32,740 bases of DNA, taken from NCBI GenBank assembly GCA_000787465.1, contig JSYX01000391.1, positions 1-32,740 on the forward strand, written 5' to 3'. Shown piece after piece: positions 1-10,343 of the stretch. The position numbers and the translations under genes are program-made. The number at the start of each line of letters is the position of its first letter. Positions within the stretch are counted from its first letter, which is position 1. Origin of the DNA: Thermomucor indicae-seudaticae (Eukaryota > Mucoromycota > Mucoromycetes > Mucorales > Lichtheimiaceae). The notes beneath the pieces were generated by a model, which searched no databases, was not told the DNA's origin, and saw nothing but the letters and a program-made list of their open reading frames with translations.

Positions 1-312
1 CTGCGCAAAATCTTTTGTACATCACTGTAAATTTTAAAGAACAAATCTGTGAACCTGTATTCAAGCGTTTAGAAAAATGATGTAACTTGCGCTTGATGAA
101 GTTACGCGACTGGGGTTGTAAGACCATCAATGGTTGACATGGGATATATTAGGCGTAAAATCAAAGGAGTTGCTTGACCAACAAAAGCCATAAAAGCTGG
201 TTGTCTTGCTTAATACCGTCACTGTCTTCCAAGAACAGTATCTTGTCATAGTATCTTGTCATATTTATTACATGCATATACATAATATAAAATATTCATA
301 GCATATGATACT
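1..312. other. Flank downstream of the TRF-like gene, no gene seen
   Basis: This AT-rich stretch lies 3' of the telomere-binding protein gene and probably includes its 3' untranslated region. No coding exon, repeat or RNA gene could be supported. If the duplicated module described in the findings is real, an AIFM2 copy would be expected just left of the window. Confidence 0.4.
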
Positions 313-2563
313 TCATGTTCGTCGCCGTCTGCGCGTTCTTCGCTCTTTCGCAGGGCATTCGTCGTCAGGCTCTTTTCTTAGGCATTCATACATTTCTAGA
401 GGCAGGCCGGATTGCAATCGGTAGTTGTACTCGGTGCGAGCCTTGTCCTTTATCTGTACGTTCGACCGATTGCGTAAGGCCTCCGGATATGCCTTCTTAA
501 TTTTGACCCAGCTGGGGCCAAAACGAGACAGTCCTTCCTCCAAAGCGACTGTCTCCTCGGACGTCCAGAACGCGAACTTTCTTCGTCTTTTCGCTGCCGA
601 TGACGTTTCTGCGGCATTGTCACCGCCCGCTTCTGGCCCTGCACCATCTGGACTCTCCTGCCGCATCTGTCTCTTCCCCAGACTGGAAAACGAACTCGAC
701 AACGCTCTCCCGCCCACAGCCTGCAAATCCCGACGTTCTCTCTGTATACTCCTTGACTGTCCGACGCTGACAGCCGAACCACCGATCTCTTCTTCCTCAT
801 CAAAGTCCAGCTGATACTCTTCTTCTTCCATTTGATAGTCCTCTTGACCGTCGCCTTCGCATACACTGGGTGCTTCTGGTATTTCGACTGCAAATACGCT
901 CGGCGAACGACTCACTGACGACTGTACATGTTGATATGTGTCTTGATTTGCACCCTCTACAACATCAGGCTGGGCCTCATTCTGTGGACTTTGGTATGAA
1001 AGTGCTTCGGATGCTTCAGAGCCATTATCCGCTGATGGACTGGGGGAACGTTGCTGTGATATTGGCGCGGTTTGATACCATGACGCTTCCTCGAAATTAT
1101 CCGTGGACGTGCGTTGAAAGAAATCGTCTGCGAATTCAGGGCTATCATGGGCGAGTATGCTTTGTGAAACTTCAAGTAAAGGATTTAGTCCTTGATGCAA
1201 CGAATCGTCGGAAACCCTCTCAGCGGGTGTTGCCTCGGGAGAAGCCTCGGGAGAACCTCTTGATATATCATCTTGGGATAAATTATGTGTCTGTTCTGGT
1301 GACGACTCTTCTGAAGTATGTTGGGCACCCGTGCTTTGAACCGGAGTCTGTGAAACTTGCAGTGACGACCCGCCAGCGGGCGTTTCTTCGTATGGATCTT
1401 CTTCAGTGACACGTGCCTCTGGAGGACTTTGAGGTCTTTCATCAGATGATTGATTAAAAATATCGTTCACAGACTTGGTTTGTGATCGCCGGCGCCACAT
1501 TTCCTTAATGGGATCGTCGTCGTCCAGATCTTCGAAACGTTCTCGCGATGGCTTTTCAGCAGGTCCTTCTTCGCCTGCGGTTCGCAAATCAATTCTTCCT
1601 TCAGGGGAGCTTTGGCTTTCTAGCCGCGCAGCAGCATCATCTGTCAAACTGGAGAAGTAATCACGCTAGGAGAGAAGAAAAAGAAAGGAGTCAACGCATG
1701 ATCTCTGACGCGCTATATGGTATACTGACCATATCTGTTTCCATATGTTCCACAATATCTTGCAACATCCGCTGCCACGCCTCGCATACATGTGTGTGTG
1801 GAGTGTCACGCTCCCACTCTTCCAACGTATCATATGCAAGTATCTTTGCGAAAAAGGATGTTAGTCGAAAACGTGGTGTAGAAAGAACAATTATTCAACA
1901 GACCTTATTTCTGCGCGCCAACGCAAGCTCCAGCAACATATCCGCGTTCTCACGGCTCGTATCCACACCGTATGCGTCCAGCTTTTCAGGGAAGGCTTCT
2001 TCGATTAACGGGAAAACTTCGACTTCATCGCCTTCCTCTTCGGTCTCGCAAAGGTCAAAGACTCTCGTCAAGAGGTCTCGTGTGACAATGTCCAAATAGA
2101 CATCGAATACTTGCTTTTTGTATGGAACGTACGCTGGCAGTATCGTTCCGAAGAAACAGTTCAGTGCCGACTTCACGTTCTCCTCTTGCCAAATGCGTAG
2201 TGAGAAAACCACGAGATTGTGGTGCCAGGCGGTGTTCATCGCAAATTCTGTTTCGTTTGGCTTGCATTGCGCAGCCACGTCATTTGCGTCCAGGAATGGT
2301 GCTTCTGACACCAGCCGGCGCGCAGCTAAATAAATCGATGTCAGTAACACACACACCATGTGCCAAATATGTCTTCGCTTACCCTCCATGCCTTGTTGCA
2401 GATCCCTCACATCACCAGGGATCTCTCCGGCAAGCTGCAGTTCGTTGAGCTTCTTCAGAAGCGTACTGGCATAGCCAGAGATCGCGATGAGCGCGTGTCG
2501 CGGCTCCTTATCGCCAAAGACTGGCGGCGGACGCAGGTTGGGCAATGACTCGTGCTTAAACAT
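313..2563 (-). CDS. Telomere repeat-binding factor, TRF/Taz1-like (TRFH plus telobox Myb)
   Basis: Predicted protein of about 689 residues from four exons: 2383-2563, 1904-2325, 1730-1843 and 313-1665. The N-terminal 230 residues are helical and resemble a TRFH dimerisation domain. A long acidic, Ser/Pro/Gln-rich linker follows. A C-terminal Myb-like domain begins at FAFWTSEE and carries the telobox-type third helix VQIKDKARTEY, then a basic tail of arginines. Family members bind double-stranded telomere repeats and recruit shelterin-type partners in the nucleus. The start is the ATG at 2563 (MFKHES); an upstream TTG-initiated extension is not credible. The intron 2326-2382 is 57 nt, has good splice sites (GTAAGC to TTTAG) and no in-frame stop, so retention would add 19 residues. 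Two broken copies lie at 11560-12269 and 18716-18985. The Myb call is firm, the TRFH call rests on order and fold-like pattern. Confidence 0.75.
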
Positions 2564-3297
2564 GGACAAGTTATGATGACTAAACAAATGTACCGCCAAT
2601 GGTCGTTAAAGGCTTACTGCTTTGAGAGGAAGAGACATTGAGGCGAAACGGGATGAAGAGAGGAAAGATTGTAAGTCCGGTCGCCCACTTCTTTTATAGG
2701 AGAGGCACGTTTATGCACAGTGCTCATCAAATGCCAAGGATAAGGGGCTGTTTTGTGTATCATGCGTTTGTTTATGCAGTGCTATCGTTCCGTATTTTTT
2801 TTCGTGCATCCGCCAAATCTGATGCTAAGCAGGGTTATGACGTACACCATACATTTATGCTCCTATATTACAGAGAATGAGAGTGCTTGCCTCTACATAA
2901 AAGCCATAGCGTTAAAAATAATATCTTAAAGCTATTATCCAAATATTTTTCCTTTGTCATGCCAGAAATGGGTGTTTGTTAATTTGATTGCATGAGGATT
3001 GAACCTTAAGCGATAGCACAAGCCATCTCAATATCGCCGAGAAACTGAACATGACTCTAAACACAAAAATGCCAAATGCATATTGTATTAACGCAACTGC
3101 TCAACGAACCCTCAGGCTCAGCACAACCCATCTATGCCAAACTCCTGCATGTTTTTGCATTCGAAATCCCCTGCGTGGCTTCAGGATTAAAAAAGAAAAA
3201 ATTTTGTCACGTTACACGGAGTCCCCAAGCATGATTGTTGGTCTGGAAGCAAACAACGTGTTTGTCAGGTCATATGGTTGCTGCCTCTGTATAAGTT
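2564..3297. other. Intergenic region upstream of the TRF-like gene
   Basis: This spacer contains the promoter of the minus-strand TRF-like gene on its left side. Two short plus-strand ORFs (80 and 117 codons) have no recognisable motif or splice context, and I regard them as chance. Nothing else is supported. Confidence 0.4.
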
Positions 3298-3945
3298 TCA
3301 TTCAGTCACGAGCTCCTCCTCTTCACAGTAGTCACCACCGTTACATCGCTCATACCCTTCTTGTTACTCTTCAAAGTACTCATCTTTGTCTGGTTCTTGA
3401 ATAAAGTCGATGACTCCTTTTGGTGATGCGGGCTGTGCATTCAACAAGCGCCCATCCATAACTTCGTTGTATCATTGTTCACGTGCGGCCGATTATCGTA
3501 CAGAAGGCGGATTTTACGGCACCAGCTGATTTTGGTTTTGGCGACGACATCCTTTGACGCATTATAGCCCTAAGAGGTTGTCACGGATATCGTTCATTGA
3601 TGCATATTTGTTTTTGGTAATGACGTCTATCTGGCTGATCTGTGATACAAGAATGTTCTCAGTCATCAGGATTAGCCCGTGATCCTTTGGATAAGACATG
3701 GCCGTTCTTTCCCGAAAAAATCGCAGTACTTTCAGTCTTCACCCACGACATGCCCGGATGATGAAGATTACTCCGTGTTTCAGGAGAAGTGTGTACGAAA
3801 TACCGTTTCGCAGACTTTAAGATATCCTTGTATATGCCCTAAGCTTGTCCCATCGAAATAGTAAACAGGACGCATCTGTCAGCTTGTGTTTTCCCAAAGA
3901 ATCACATGTCCTGCATGTAGCCGTTAGCTCGCATTAACACTTTCC
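3298..3945 (-). pseudogene. PCID2/Thp1-like remnant (C-terminal part only)
   Basis: The sequence matches the 3' half of the intact PCID2-like gene at 8234-10250 segment by segment: the acidic tail (3298-3450), the exon joining at the GYIKGYL region (about 3530-3580), the exon ending ENVLVSLISQ (about 3630-3665) and the PCI-core exon (about 3780-3930). Reading it on the minus strand gives LLNAQPASPKGVIDF followed by EYFEE and an in-frame TAA, and a TGA stands before the NEVMDGR segment. The 5' half is missing; similarity ends near a foldback repeat at 3946. It is a dead copy from duplication, not a retrocopy, because intron positions appear to be kept. Confidence 0.8.
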
Positions 3946-4003
3946 GCGTTAATTTCAACCCGACTAAATCTTGAAAATGAAAACGGGAGTTGAAAATTAA
4001 CGC
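3946..4003. repeat. Foldback inverted repeat
   Basis: Left arm GCGTTAATTTCAACCCG and right arm CGGGAGTTGAAAATTAACGC are nearly perfect inverted repeats around an AT-rich loop of about 20 nt. The hairpin sits exactly where similarity between the PCID2 remnant and the intact gene stops, so it may mark an insertion or deletion breakpoint. Confidence 0.6.
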
Positions 4004-4041
4004 CAACGGCCGCGCCCTCTTTCTCAAGTCAGTCTATCGGA

Positions 4042-4383
4042 TTGGATAGTATCGAAGTGGTGCATATGTCCCGTTGTTTAATAATACAACATCACAAGTT
4101 GCAAAAGGAGGTCTTGTCCGGGAATAGACATTGTTCCCGTTTCTCTGAATCACTCTCTTGGATTAAAGCAATTGAAACCATGTCAAGGCGAGAAGATGAT
4201 CTTGCTTCGAAAATTCCTGAGACAATAGGTAAGATGTATATGATACTGAGAACAACGCGTATGAACTGCCGTGGAAGCCTAGCAATGAACGCCAAAGTTA
4301 CCACAAATTTCTTCGTGCAAAAAACTAAAGCACTACGTCAAAGCACATTTATCTCTATGAGATTCCGAGCGAGGAGATATTGA
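4042..4383 (+). CDS. Hypothetical ORF, 113 codons, weak
   Basis: An uninterrupted ATG-started frame of 113 codons follows the foldback repeat. It has no recognised domain, no signal peptide and no membrane segment. It is basic and rich in Ser, Arg and Met. It stands alone in a gene-poor region, no splice-linked continuation is evident, and it may well be a chance ORF. Confidence 0.15.
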   Translation: MDSIEVVHMSRCLIIQHHKLQKEVLSGNRHCSRFSESLSWIKAIETMSRREDDLASKIPETIGKMYMILRTTRMNCRGSLAMNAKVTTNFFVQKTKALRQSTFISMRFRARRY

Positions 4384-6392
4384 GAGTTTTGCGAAATGCG
4401 CATCCAGTTTTTTGATAGGCATGGTAATAAGCAAAATTTGCGGGCGTACAGGAAGTTTGCAGACGCCAGGATTTGGCAGTATGAACCCTTGTAGCCGTAT
4501 CAGGTACATCGTGTGCGACAACGAATGTCGTCACACCAATCTGTATTTCGATAATCTGTCAGCTAGCGTAGTGTTGTACAAAGAGATCATATAAATACAG
4601 ATCACCGCTCTTCGATTGAGCGGTAGACGATTGCTTCTCTTAACATTGATCGTTATTGTGAACGTTTTCTGGACCAGGCTGGATAACGCTATCCTAGTGT
4701 AAGTAATCGTGCCTTATCTCCCCTCGTTGATATCGCCATAATGTGCACGATTAAAACGGTTGTGTTCTCAAGCTCTTCGTCTCAGAAAACCGGATCTATC
4801 CTTTGTGGACTCTGAAATATCTTTAATGGATTGCAACCTTAGTTAGTCGCAACAAAGATTAGCGGTGCTCTCAAACACTCTCGGGAGGATTTGGTATCTG
4901 GGTGACCTTTGAACAGATTTATAAATTGCTCTCCGGAACCTCTCCGGAACTTACGGGTCCTGAGCAGACCGACTACTTTTGGAAGGCACCAGTATGAGAG
5001 TGTTCTTAAACAAGCTCAGGAAGGGTTCCGGACAGCATATTTGAAAGACGAAGGAGAGGCAAACTCCAAACCTGCCGTTAGCTAACGTTCGCCGGAGAAA
5101 ACACGCTGTTTCGCCAGTCCGCAAAACTCCCTACAATCGTCAGAAGAAACTTCCCAAATTCGGAAGGATTCCCAGCATCTGATTGGTCTAAGAATTGTCC
5201 ATTAGAAACTTCAATCCAAGGAAGGGCTTACGATTTTTCTCGTTGCGTTATTTTGAAAATAGCGAGCGTCAAAAGCGAACAAGGTTGAAATTGCTCACAC
5301 CGCTTGTATGGCATTGATTTTGAGTCACACAACACAATGGATCGGAAGAGATTGGCAAAACGGGGTACAAACGCCCTCCGTTAATTTGCTGAAGATTTTT
5401 GGGCGCCATCAAGACACCTCTTTCCCTGTATCGCCGCACGTCACTCAATGGCTTCAAGCATCATCTTCTCAAGGAAAGGGCATATTAACTCTTGCAAAAT
5501 TCTTCTTAACCCAGCACATGTCGTCGCTCTTATCACTTCTCAATCCGACTTTGCACCCATGATCTTTTCTTTATGATACATACCATACACACGTATATTC
5601 ATTCCATCAAACATAATTAGCAGAAGAATAGGTAGAGAAAGAGATAACGCAGTTTCTCTGCTGAAGATCTCTCCGCTCTCTCGTTTTGTTTTTTCCGTCC
5701 TGTGCCGGATCGATTACATCAATTTTTTATTCGTCAAATCGAATCTGTTTAACCTTTTGCTTATGGTGCAGGGAATCGTGGATCGCCATGGTCGAGTTCC
5801 TGGTTTGAAGTGCTAAGGATATTCCTGACACTGCCCTGTGAGCTTCTGAACCGATAAATCGGTTAATTTTGAACCGCTGAATCAATCTATCGGATCAGAC
5901 TTTTGGAAACAGTTGTGTGGCTTGCTACCACGGTTAAAAGAGAAACTATACTATAAGTGCTTGCATATTTTGTCCATCCGCTTCCCATGTCACTGACCAA
6001 TGAGAAGGCGTGCCCTCCAGGGTTAAACCTATATTTAACCGAATAGATCCACAAACGACAGAGCACGTCCGGAAGTTGATGCCTTCTAACGCTGTTTGTA
6101 AAACTGCTTTGCAGGGCAACGAGAGCTATCCAACGCGAACGATACCGTATATCATAACGGCAGCTTAGGAGATAGGGTCGCGAAGATCCCTTGGCTAGAG
6201 CTATAAAATACGTCTAAATTCGTTGTAATGAAGTTCACAAGATGCATAATAATAGAGCAAGCTAGCAGGAGGAGGAAATCGTCGAGATTGTTGTTTATTC
6301 TGAAAATAAAACAAGGGCCATAAAAGAAATTTACCTTGTCTACAAGCTACGACTATGATTTTGATGATAAATGAAACTTTTCTCGGTCTGAG
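4384..6392. other. Gene-poor region with small palindromes
   Basis: No gene is supported here. A perfect 7 bp stem-loop (ACCGCTC and GAGCGGT) is at 4604-4624. CCGGAACC/GGTTCCGG-type inverted words recur between about 4935 and 5030, flanked by AACACTCTC and GAGAGTGTT, which could be the worn end of a mobile element. A short palindrome (AACCGATAAATCGGTT) is near 5850. An 84-codon plus ORF at 5308-5562 has no recognisable feature. Confidence 0.35.
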
Positions 6393-6566
6393 ATGATATC
6401 CTCAGGATCTGATATGATTCAGTCAATAATACATCTTCAAGCCGTGGCACGTTTAGCCATAATTCGTAATCCGGCCATTTTGCTCCATGTCAGGCACGAT
6501 GACGATTACCATAAACTTCGAGCGGAAAGCTTGGAGACACATATACGCGTATCAGAACGGTTTTGA
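6393..6566 (+). CDS. Small ORF, 57 codons, unrecognised
   Basis: The frame opens at ATG 6393 and ends at TGA 6564-6566. The translated sequence looks protein-like, with an alternating hydrophobic and charged pattern (for example AIIRNPAILLHVRHDDDYHK and AESLETHIRVSE). I do not recognise a family. It could be a stand-alone small gene, an exon, or a remnant of an element gene. No partner exon was found with confidence. Confidence 0.2.
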   Translation: MISSGSDMIQSIIHLQAVARLAIIRNPAILLHVRHDDDYHKLRAESLETHIRVSERF

Positions 6567-6744
6567 AGGGCGTGATACTGAAGGCTCTGTGATAAAAGAT
6601 AAGTCAGATAGACAGGCCAGCAAAGGATATGTAAGAGAAAGATTGCTGCTTTGAAATCCACTTTTTCCAATCCGTGGCGATCAAGGTGTCTTGCATCATA
6701 TCCTTTTCCGGCCGAACATTTGCACCTCTAACTTCTCCTGTATC

Positions 6745-6885
6745 CCTATTTGATTAAATCAGTTCCCGCTTCTTTCTCTAAAATCTTGTACAACGGTTCT
6801 TCCGAAACATCAACAAATTGCATGTGCTTTAATGTATCCTTACAAACGTCCAGCTCGTCTTCATCTGCAGTATGCTTTCAACCGC
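6745..6885 (-). other. Possible coding fragment ending in KILEKEAGTDLIK
   Basis: Read on the minus strand, an open stretch of about 40 codons (DELDVCKDTLKHMQF, then EEPLYKILEKEAG) ends at a TAG near 6745. Its composition is more protein-like than neighbouring frames. It is bounded upstream by a stop codon. I cannot assign it. It may be the last exon of a decayed minus-strand gene together with the fragment at 7344-7457. Confidence 0.2.
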
Positions 6886-7149
6886 AGTCAAGGACAACTT
6901 CGTCGGAAAAGCCTGCTTTGGAAGCTTACATATGTCATTGGATCGGCGAGCGTTTTCTGCGCAAATTAATTCAGGTGCCTAATCGTGTGACGTATTCTCG
7001 TCGTCCGCTAACTTCCTGAGTATCACAGATAATTCAGGCCACTGCGTTCAAAACTGCTCGGATATCTGGTCAAAAAAGATAACATGTACGCTTTTACTGC
7101 GTACTGATTAACCGTCTTCTTTCTTTGGTTAGTAAGGAGCAGGGCATCG

Positions 7150-7265
7150 CAAAGGGAGTCGAGTCGAGTCGAGTCCAGTCCAGGCCAGACAAGGGAGTCC
7201 AGAATATGGGGGTCCGGACTTGGACCGGAGACCAGGGCAGGGAGTCTGAGAAGCCTGGACTTTGG
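7150..7265. repeat. GC-rich repeat tract (GTCGA microsatellite and GTCCGGACT words)
   Basis: GTCGA-type pentamers occur in tandem at about 7157-7177, followed by GTCCAG and the word GGTCCGGACTTGGACCGG, which is close to self-complementary. Such dense subterminal words are common at ends of hAT-type elements. Only one end is visible, so the identity is uncertain. Confidence 0.4.
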
Positions 7266-7343
7266 TGTGGAGATCTGAGTTCTTTGCATTGCTTGATTGC
7301 TTTACCATGTCGTCCTGCGCACTCTGCACAGTGATCGCTGGTT

Positions 7344-7457
7344 TTACGATGTCGGCAGCGAGATAGCTACGACAACGCGGCTTTCTTCGAGGCCGTTCAT
7401 TTTATAGAGTTTGAGCACATCCGCCTTCACAAAGTCAAGGATGTTCAGTTTATGCAT
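7344..7457 (-). CDS. Small ORF, 37 codons, unrecognised
   Basis: ATG at 7455-7457 and TAA at 7344-7346 bound a 37-residue frame with a convincing amphipathic pattern (LNILDFVKADVLKLYKMNGL, then RVVVAISLPTS). I do not recognise it. It could be a terminal exon of a larger decayed gene or a chance frame. Confidence 0.2.
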   Translation of the reverse strand: MHKLNILDFVKADVLKLYKMNGLEESRVVVAISLPTS

Positions 7458-7549
7458 TGCTCATTCGCCAACGCTTGGTCGTCCCAAACCTCCTCATCTA
7501 CACTATTCACACAAGAGTGGAGGCGTGATCACCAAAGCCGCGGAAATCG

Positions 7550-8015
7550 TGGTCGTACATCAGACAGAGTATCCAACTTTGCTGTAGTAGATGAGGATAA
7601 CGAAGACGTTGAAAATGGGAGAGAATACGTGAGCTTTTAATAAACGACGACGCGTCATAAAGCGAAGTCCTTGGAAAGGTAATAGATAGCGCTGAACACG
7701 TAGGGAACTAAAGCCGATGATTGCAAGATCAAAAAGGCAGTAGAATATTTGGAAGGAATGGCTACAGTAATTTGCCGTAGAGGGCAACTTTTTGCCAGAC
7801 ATCTATGGGCAGATTCTGCATCTCAAAGCCATCGTTAAAGGGAAGCCGACCGTCTTTCATAAACTGAACAATGTTGCAAAGCAAACATATCCTAACTTTT
7901 CTACAGTTCTTGTGACCGAAATAGCCCTTCCATTGGCGTAAGAGGATTGCTGAAGATGAACTGGAACAACGCCATCTCAAGTTCATCAAGAACCGAACTT
8001 GGCTTTGCACAAGAC
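7550..8015 (-). other. Possible F-box-like gene remnant
   Basis: On the minus strand a segment reads MQNLPIDVWQKVALYGKLL, which resembles the start of an F-box (LPxxVWxxIAxY), followed in a shifted frame by a hydrophobic, arginine-rich stretch to about 7560. There is no continuous reading frame across both. It is either a broken F-box protein gene or coincidence; the evidence is one short motif. Confidence 0.2.
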
Positions 8016-8233
8016 GCCAATGCCTCTGTTAACGAAACAGCTGGACAACCTCAGACAACGTGCGAAAACTTTAAGCAAAATCCCTATCTTTGCGCTCAAC
8101 ATCCTTTACATCCTTACGGCATCTAAAGTTGCCGCGCTACGTGTAGTCCCCGACCATGGTAATTCGCTTGGAAACGAATATCATGTTTCTTAGTTGTATG
8201 CTTGCCGGACGCCGTCCAGTGCATAGATGTAAT

Positions 8234-10250
8234 TTATTCCGTCATGAACTGCTCCTCCTCGTCAACAGCCTCCTCCTCCTCGTCCCCATTAACAACCTCC
8301 TCCTCTTCTTCTTCGTAATAGTCGTCACCGTCATATGGCTCATACCCTTCTCCTTCATCTTCTTCATAATATTCATCTTCATCCTGTTCTTCAAGGAAGT
8401 CGATGACTTCTTTTGGTAGTGGAGGTTGCGCGTTGACCAAGTGGTCATCCATTACGTCATCGTTGTATTCCTCTTGGCGAGCGACTACTGTGCACGGAGG
8501 AGGGAATGGCGTAGATTTACTCAGCACAAGCTGTTGTTGGTGATGATGTAGATATCCTTTGATGTAACCCTAGGAGTTGATCAACCAATGCCGTTAATTA
8601 CTCACACACTTGTTTCCAGGAATTACGCCTTACCTGGCTAATGAGTGATACAAGAACATTCTCGACATCGAACATATCAAGGTCTTTCTCGCCGCTTGAA
8701 AATGTGAGTGCTTGATAGCAGTCCATAAACGACAGGCTACTGTCGTCCGCTGAGTTAAGTAGAAGAAGCGACCTTTAAATCAAATGCGGAAACGTGAGCC
8801 TCGACCTGTTGTCTACGGCCAACAAACTGCAATCTTTACATTCTGCGAATAAGACATCGCCAGACAAGGACGACGCCGCGTTGCCGGAGAAGAATGTACG
8901 AAAAGTTTTCTGAGAAATAGTCGAAATGGTCTTCCAGAACCTTGAGGTAACCTTGTATATCTCCAAGCTTGGCTCGTTGAAACAATAAACAGTATGGATA
9001 TGTCAGGTTGTATTTCTCCAAGAGTCGCATATCAGGTATATATCCGAGGATGAACCGAGTAGGGATTAAATACTTGAGAATAAGTCTGAGCATTCACGTT
9101 CGTCAGCACGCAGTAACACCGTCCGTTACGTGAACCATCTCCATACCGTTTATTGTTCCATTGTTGTGCCATGCAATGCTGAAACGCGAAAGAAAGATGT
9201 TCCTCAGCCTAACCAACAAGTCAATAACGGGCCGAACACAATTTATTCCTCCAGGCTTACCTTGCGCAAGTTGCTCTGGTAAAACTGAAAGCGACCAAGA
9301 TAATACCGATAGGTCACCTGTTGCGAAACAGGATACTCTGTGATGTCAATGCCTCCGCTTTTTATGTTAGATATGAAAGTTTGACAAAGGCGCGTCGAAT
9401 CCAGCTAGAGCAATATACCACGTTATACTCTCTCTAATCATGCTATTCCTGTCAAACATACTTTTGTATATATCTTAAATGCCAGATTGGTAACGGTTAA
9501 TATACCCAGACGTTTTGAATCAGGAAGAGGGGCACTGATTTATAGGATCCGCATCAGATGCATTAGCACTGACTTTGGCACGATAAAACCACCCTTACCG
9601 GTCTGCCAACATAATGTTGAATATCTTTGACAACAAGTGTGCGGCGCGATTCGCCTTTTTCGCTTTGCCTTTGAGTTTTTCCTGTCTATCCACCTAGTCA
9701 TAGTCAATGAATTTTGGCTGTTCGATATGCGGAAGTCGAGCATTTGTACGTTACATGGAAAGCAAAGCTGACCAGCAGCGTCGAAAGCGATTTGACAAAA
9801 GGTACTTGATAATAGGTATCCGGGCCATTAAACAAGGGTATCAAAGCGCTAGAGCTGCATTCAGATATTTATGGTTTATGCAGCGTGGATCGGACAACGT
9901 ACTTGTAGAATGCGCAGAAAGAGTCGAAAACGTGTACAAGATCAGAGCTGACCGAATCAATAAGTAGCTTAAGGTAAGCGACAACGAATTCTGCCAATGC
10001 TGCAGAAGTGTCTTCCAACATGATGTTCACTTGTTTCTGGAATTCTTCTTCAGTAGTCTGTGGTGCCAAACGTCAGAGGAAGGTCAGGTCAAGCTTTGAG
10101 TGTGCGCGAACTAACCAACTGTAAAGCCTGCCGAAGGCTTAATACACCAGAATTGTCATCTTCCAGTCTGAATAAACTCGAGAAAAGAGCAGCATCTTGA
10201 TTATTATGAGCTGTAAGCACTGTCGAACAGAAACTCAGTATAACGTCCAT
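8234..10250 (-). CDS. PCID2: PCI-domain protein PCID2/Thp1-like (TREX-2 subunit family)
   Basis: Ten exons give a continuous 494-residue protein: 10116-10250, 9903-10057, 9755-9854, 9599-9693, 9462-9534, 9261-9404, 9147-9208, 8840-9085, 8634-8772 and 8234-8569. All phases agree. Hallmarks in order: LADRAPLPDSKRLGIL, a LAFKIY helix, QVTYRYYLGRF, the core LILKYLIPTRFILGYIP, a LLEKYNL segment, GYIKGYLHH and LSKSTPFPPP, the last matching the NPFPPL end of PCID2. A tail of about 60 residues rich in Glu, Asp and Tyr is added after the usual end. PCID2/Thp1 binds Sac3/GANP in TREX-2 at the nuclear pore and couples transcription to mRNA export. COP9-associated Csn12 is a close relative and cannot be excluded by sequence alone. 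The gene is head to head with NXT1, 93 bp between start codons. A dead partial copy is at 3298-3945. Confidence 0.87.
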
Positions 10251-10343
10251 GACGAAGGACAGGTCCCTCCGTTTGAGTGAACAGACATTTGAACTCAGTG
10301 GCTGTGTCCCTCCGATGCTGCCCTTTGATCTTTTTTCTCTACC
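10251..10343. promoter_or_regulatory. Bidirectional promoter gap between PCID2-like and NXT1-like genes
   Basis: Only 93 bp separate the two opposing ATG codons, so the core promoters and both 5' untranslated regions must share or overlap this space. A pyrimidine run with a T stretch (about 10321-10342) precedes the NXT1 ATG and is conserved in the second NXT1 copy (about 16136-16155), whereas the rest of the gap is not. No clear TATA box is seen. Confidence 0.55.

Noticed and set aside
870..1409. Plus-strand ORF of 179 codons and other frames over 313-1660
   Set aside because: These are shadows of the TRF-like gene exon; none shows a motif or splice context.
2586..2599. Longer N-terminus of the TRF-like protein starting at 2599
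   Set aside because: That start would be TTG; the ATG at 2563 is preserved at the same place in the dead copy.
7150..7265. CRISPR-like or regulatory array from tandem GTCGA words
   Set aside because: Only a few pentamers, no spaced repeats, and a eukaryotic context; better read as microsatellite or element end.
8156..8448. Hydrophobic plus-strand ORF suggesting a membrane protein
   Set aside because: It is the reverse complement of the Glu/Asp-rich PCID2 tail; GAA/GAG runs read backwards give Phe, Leu and Ile.
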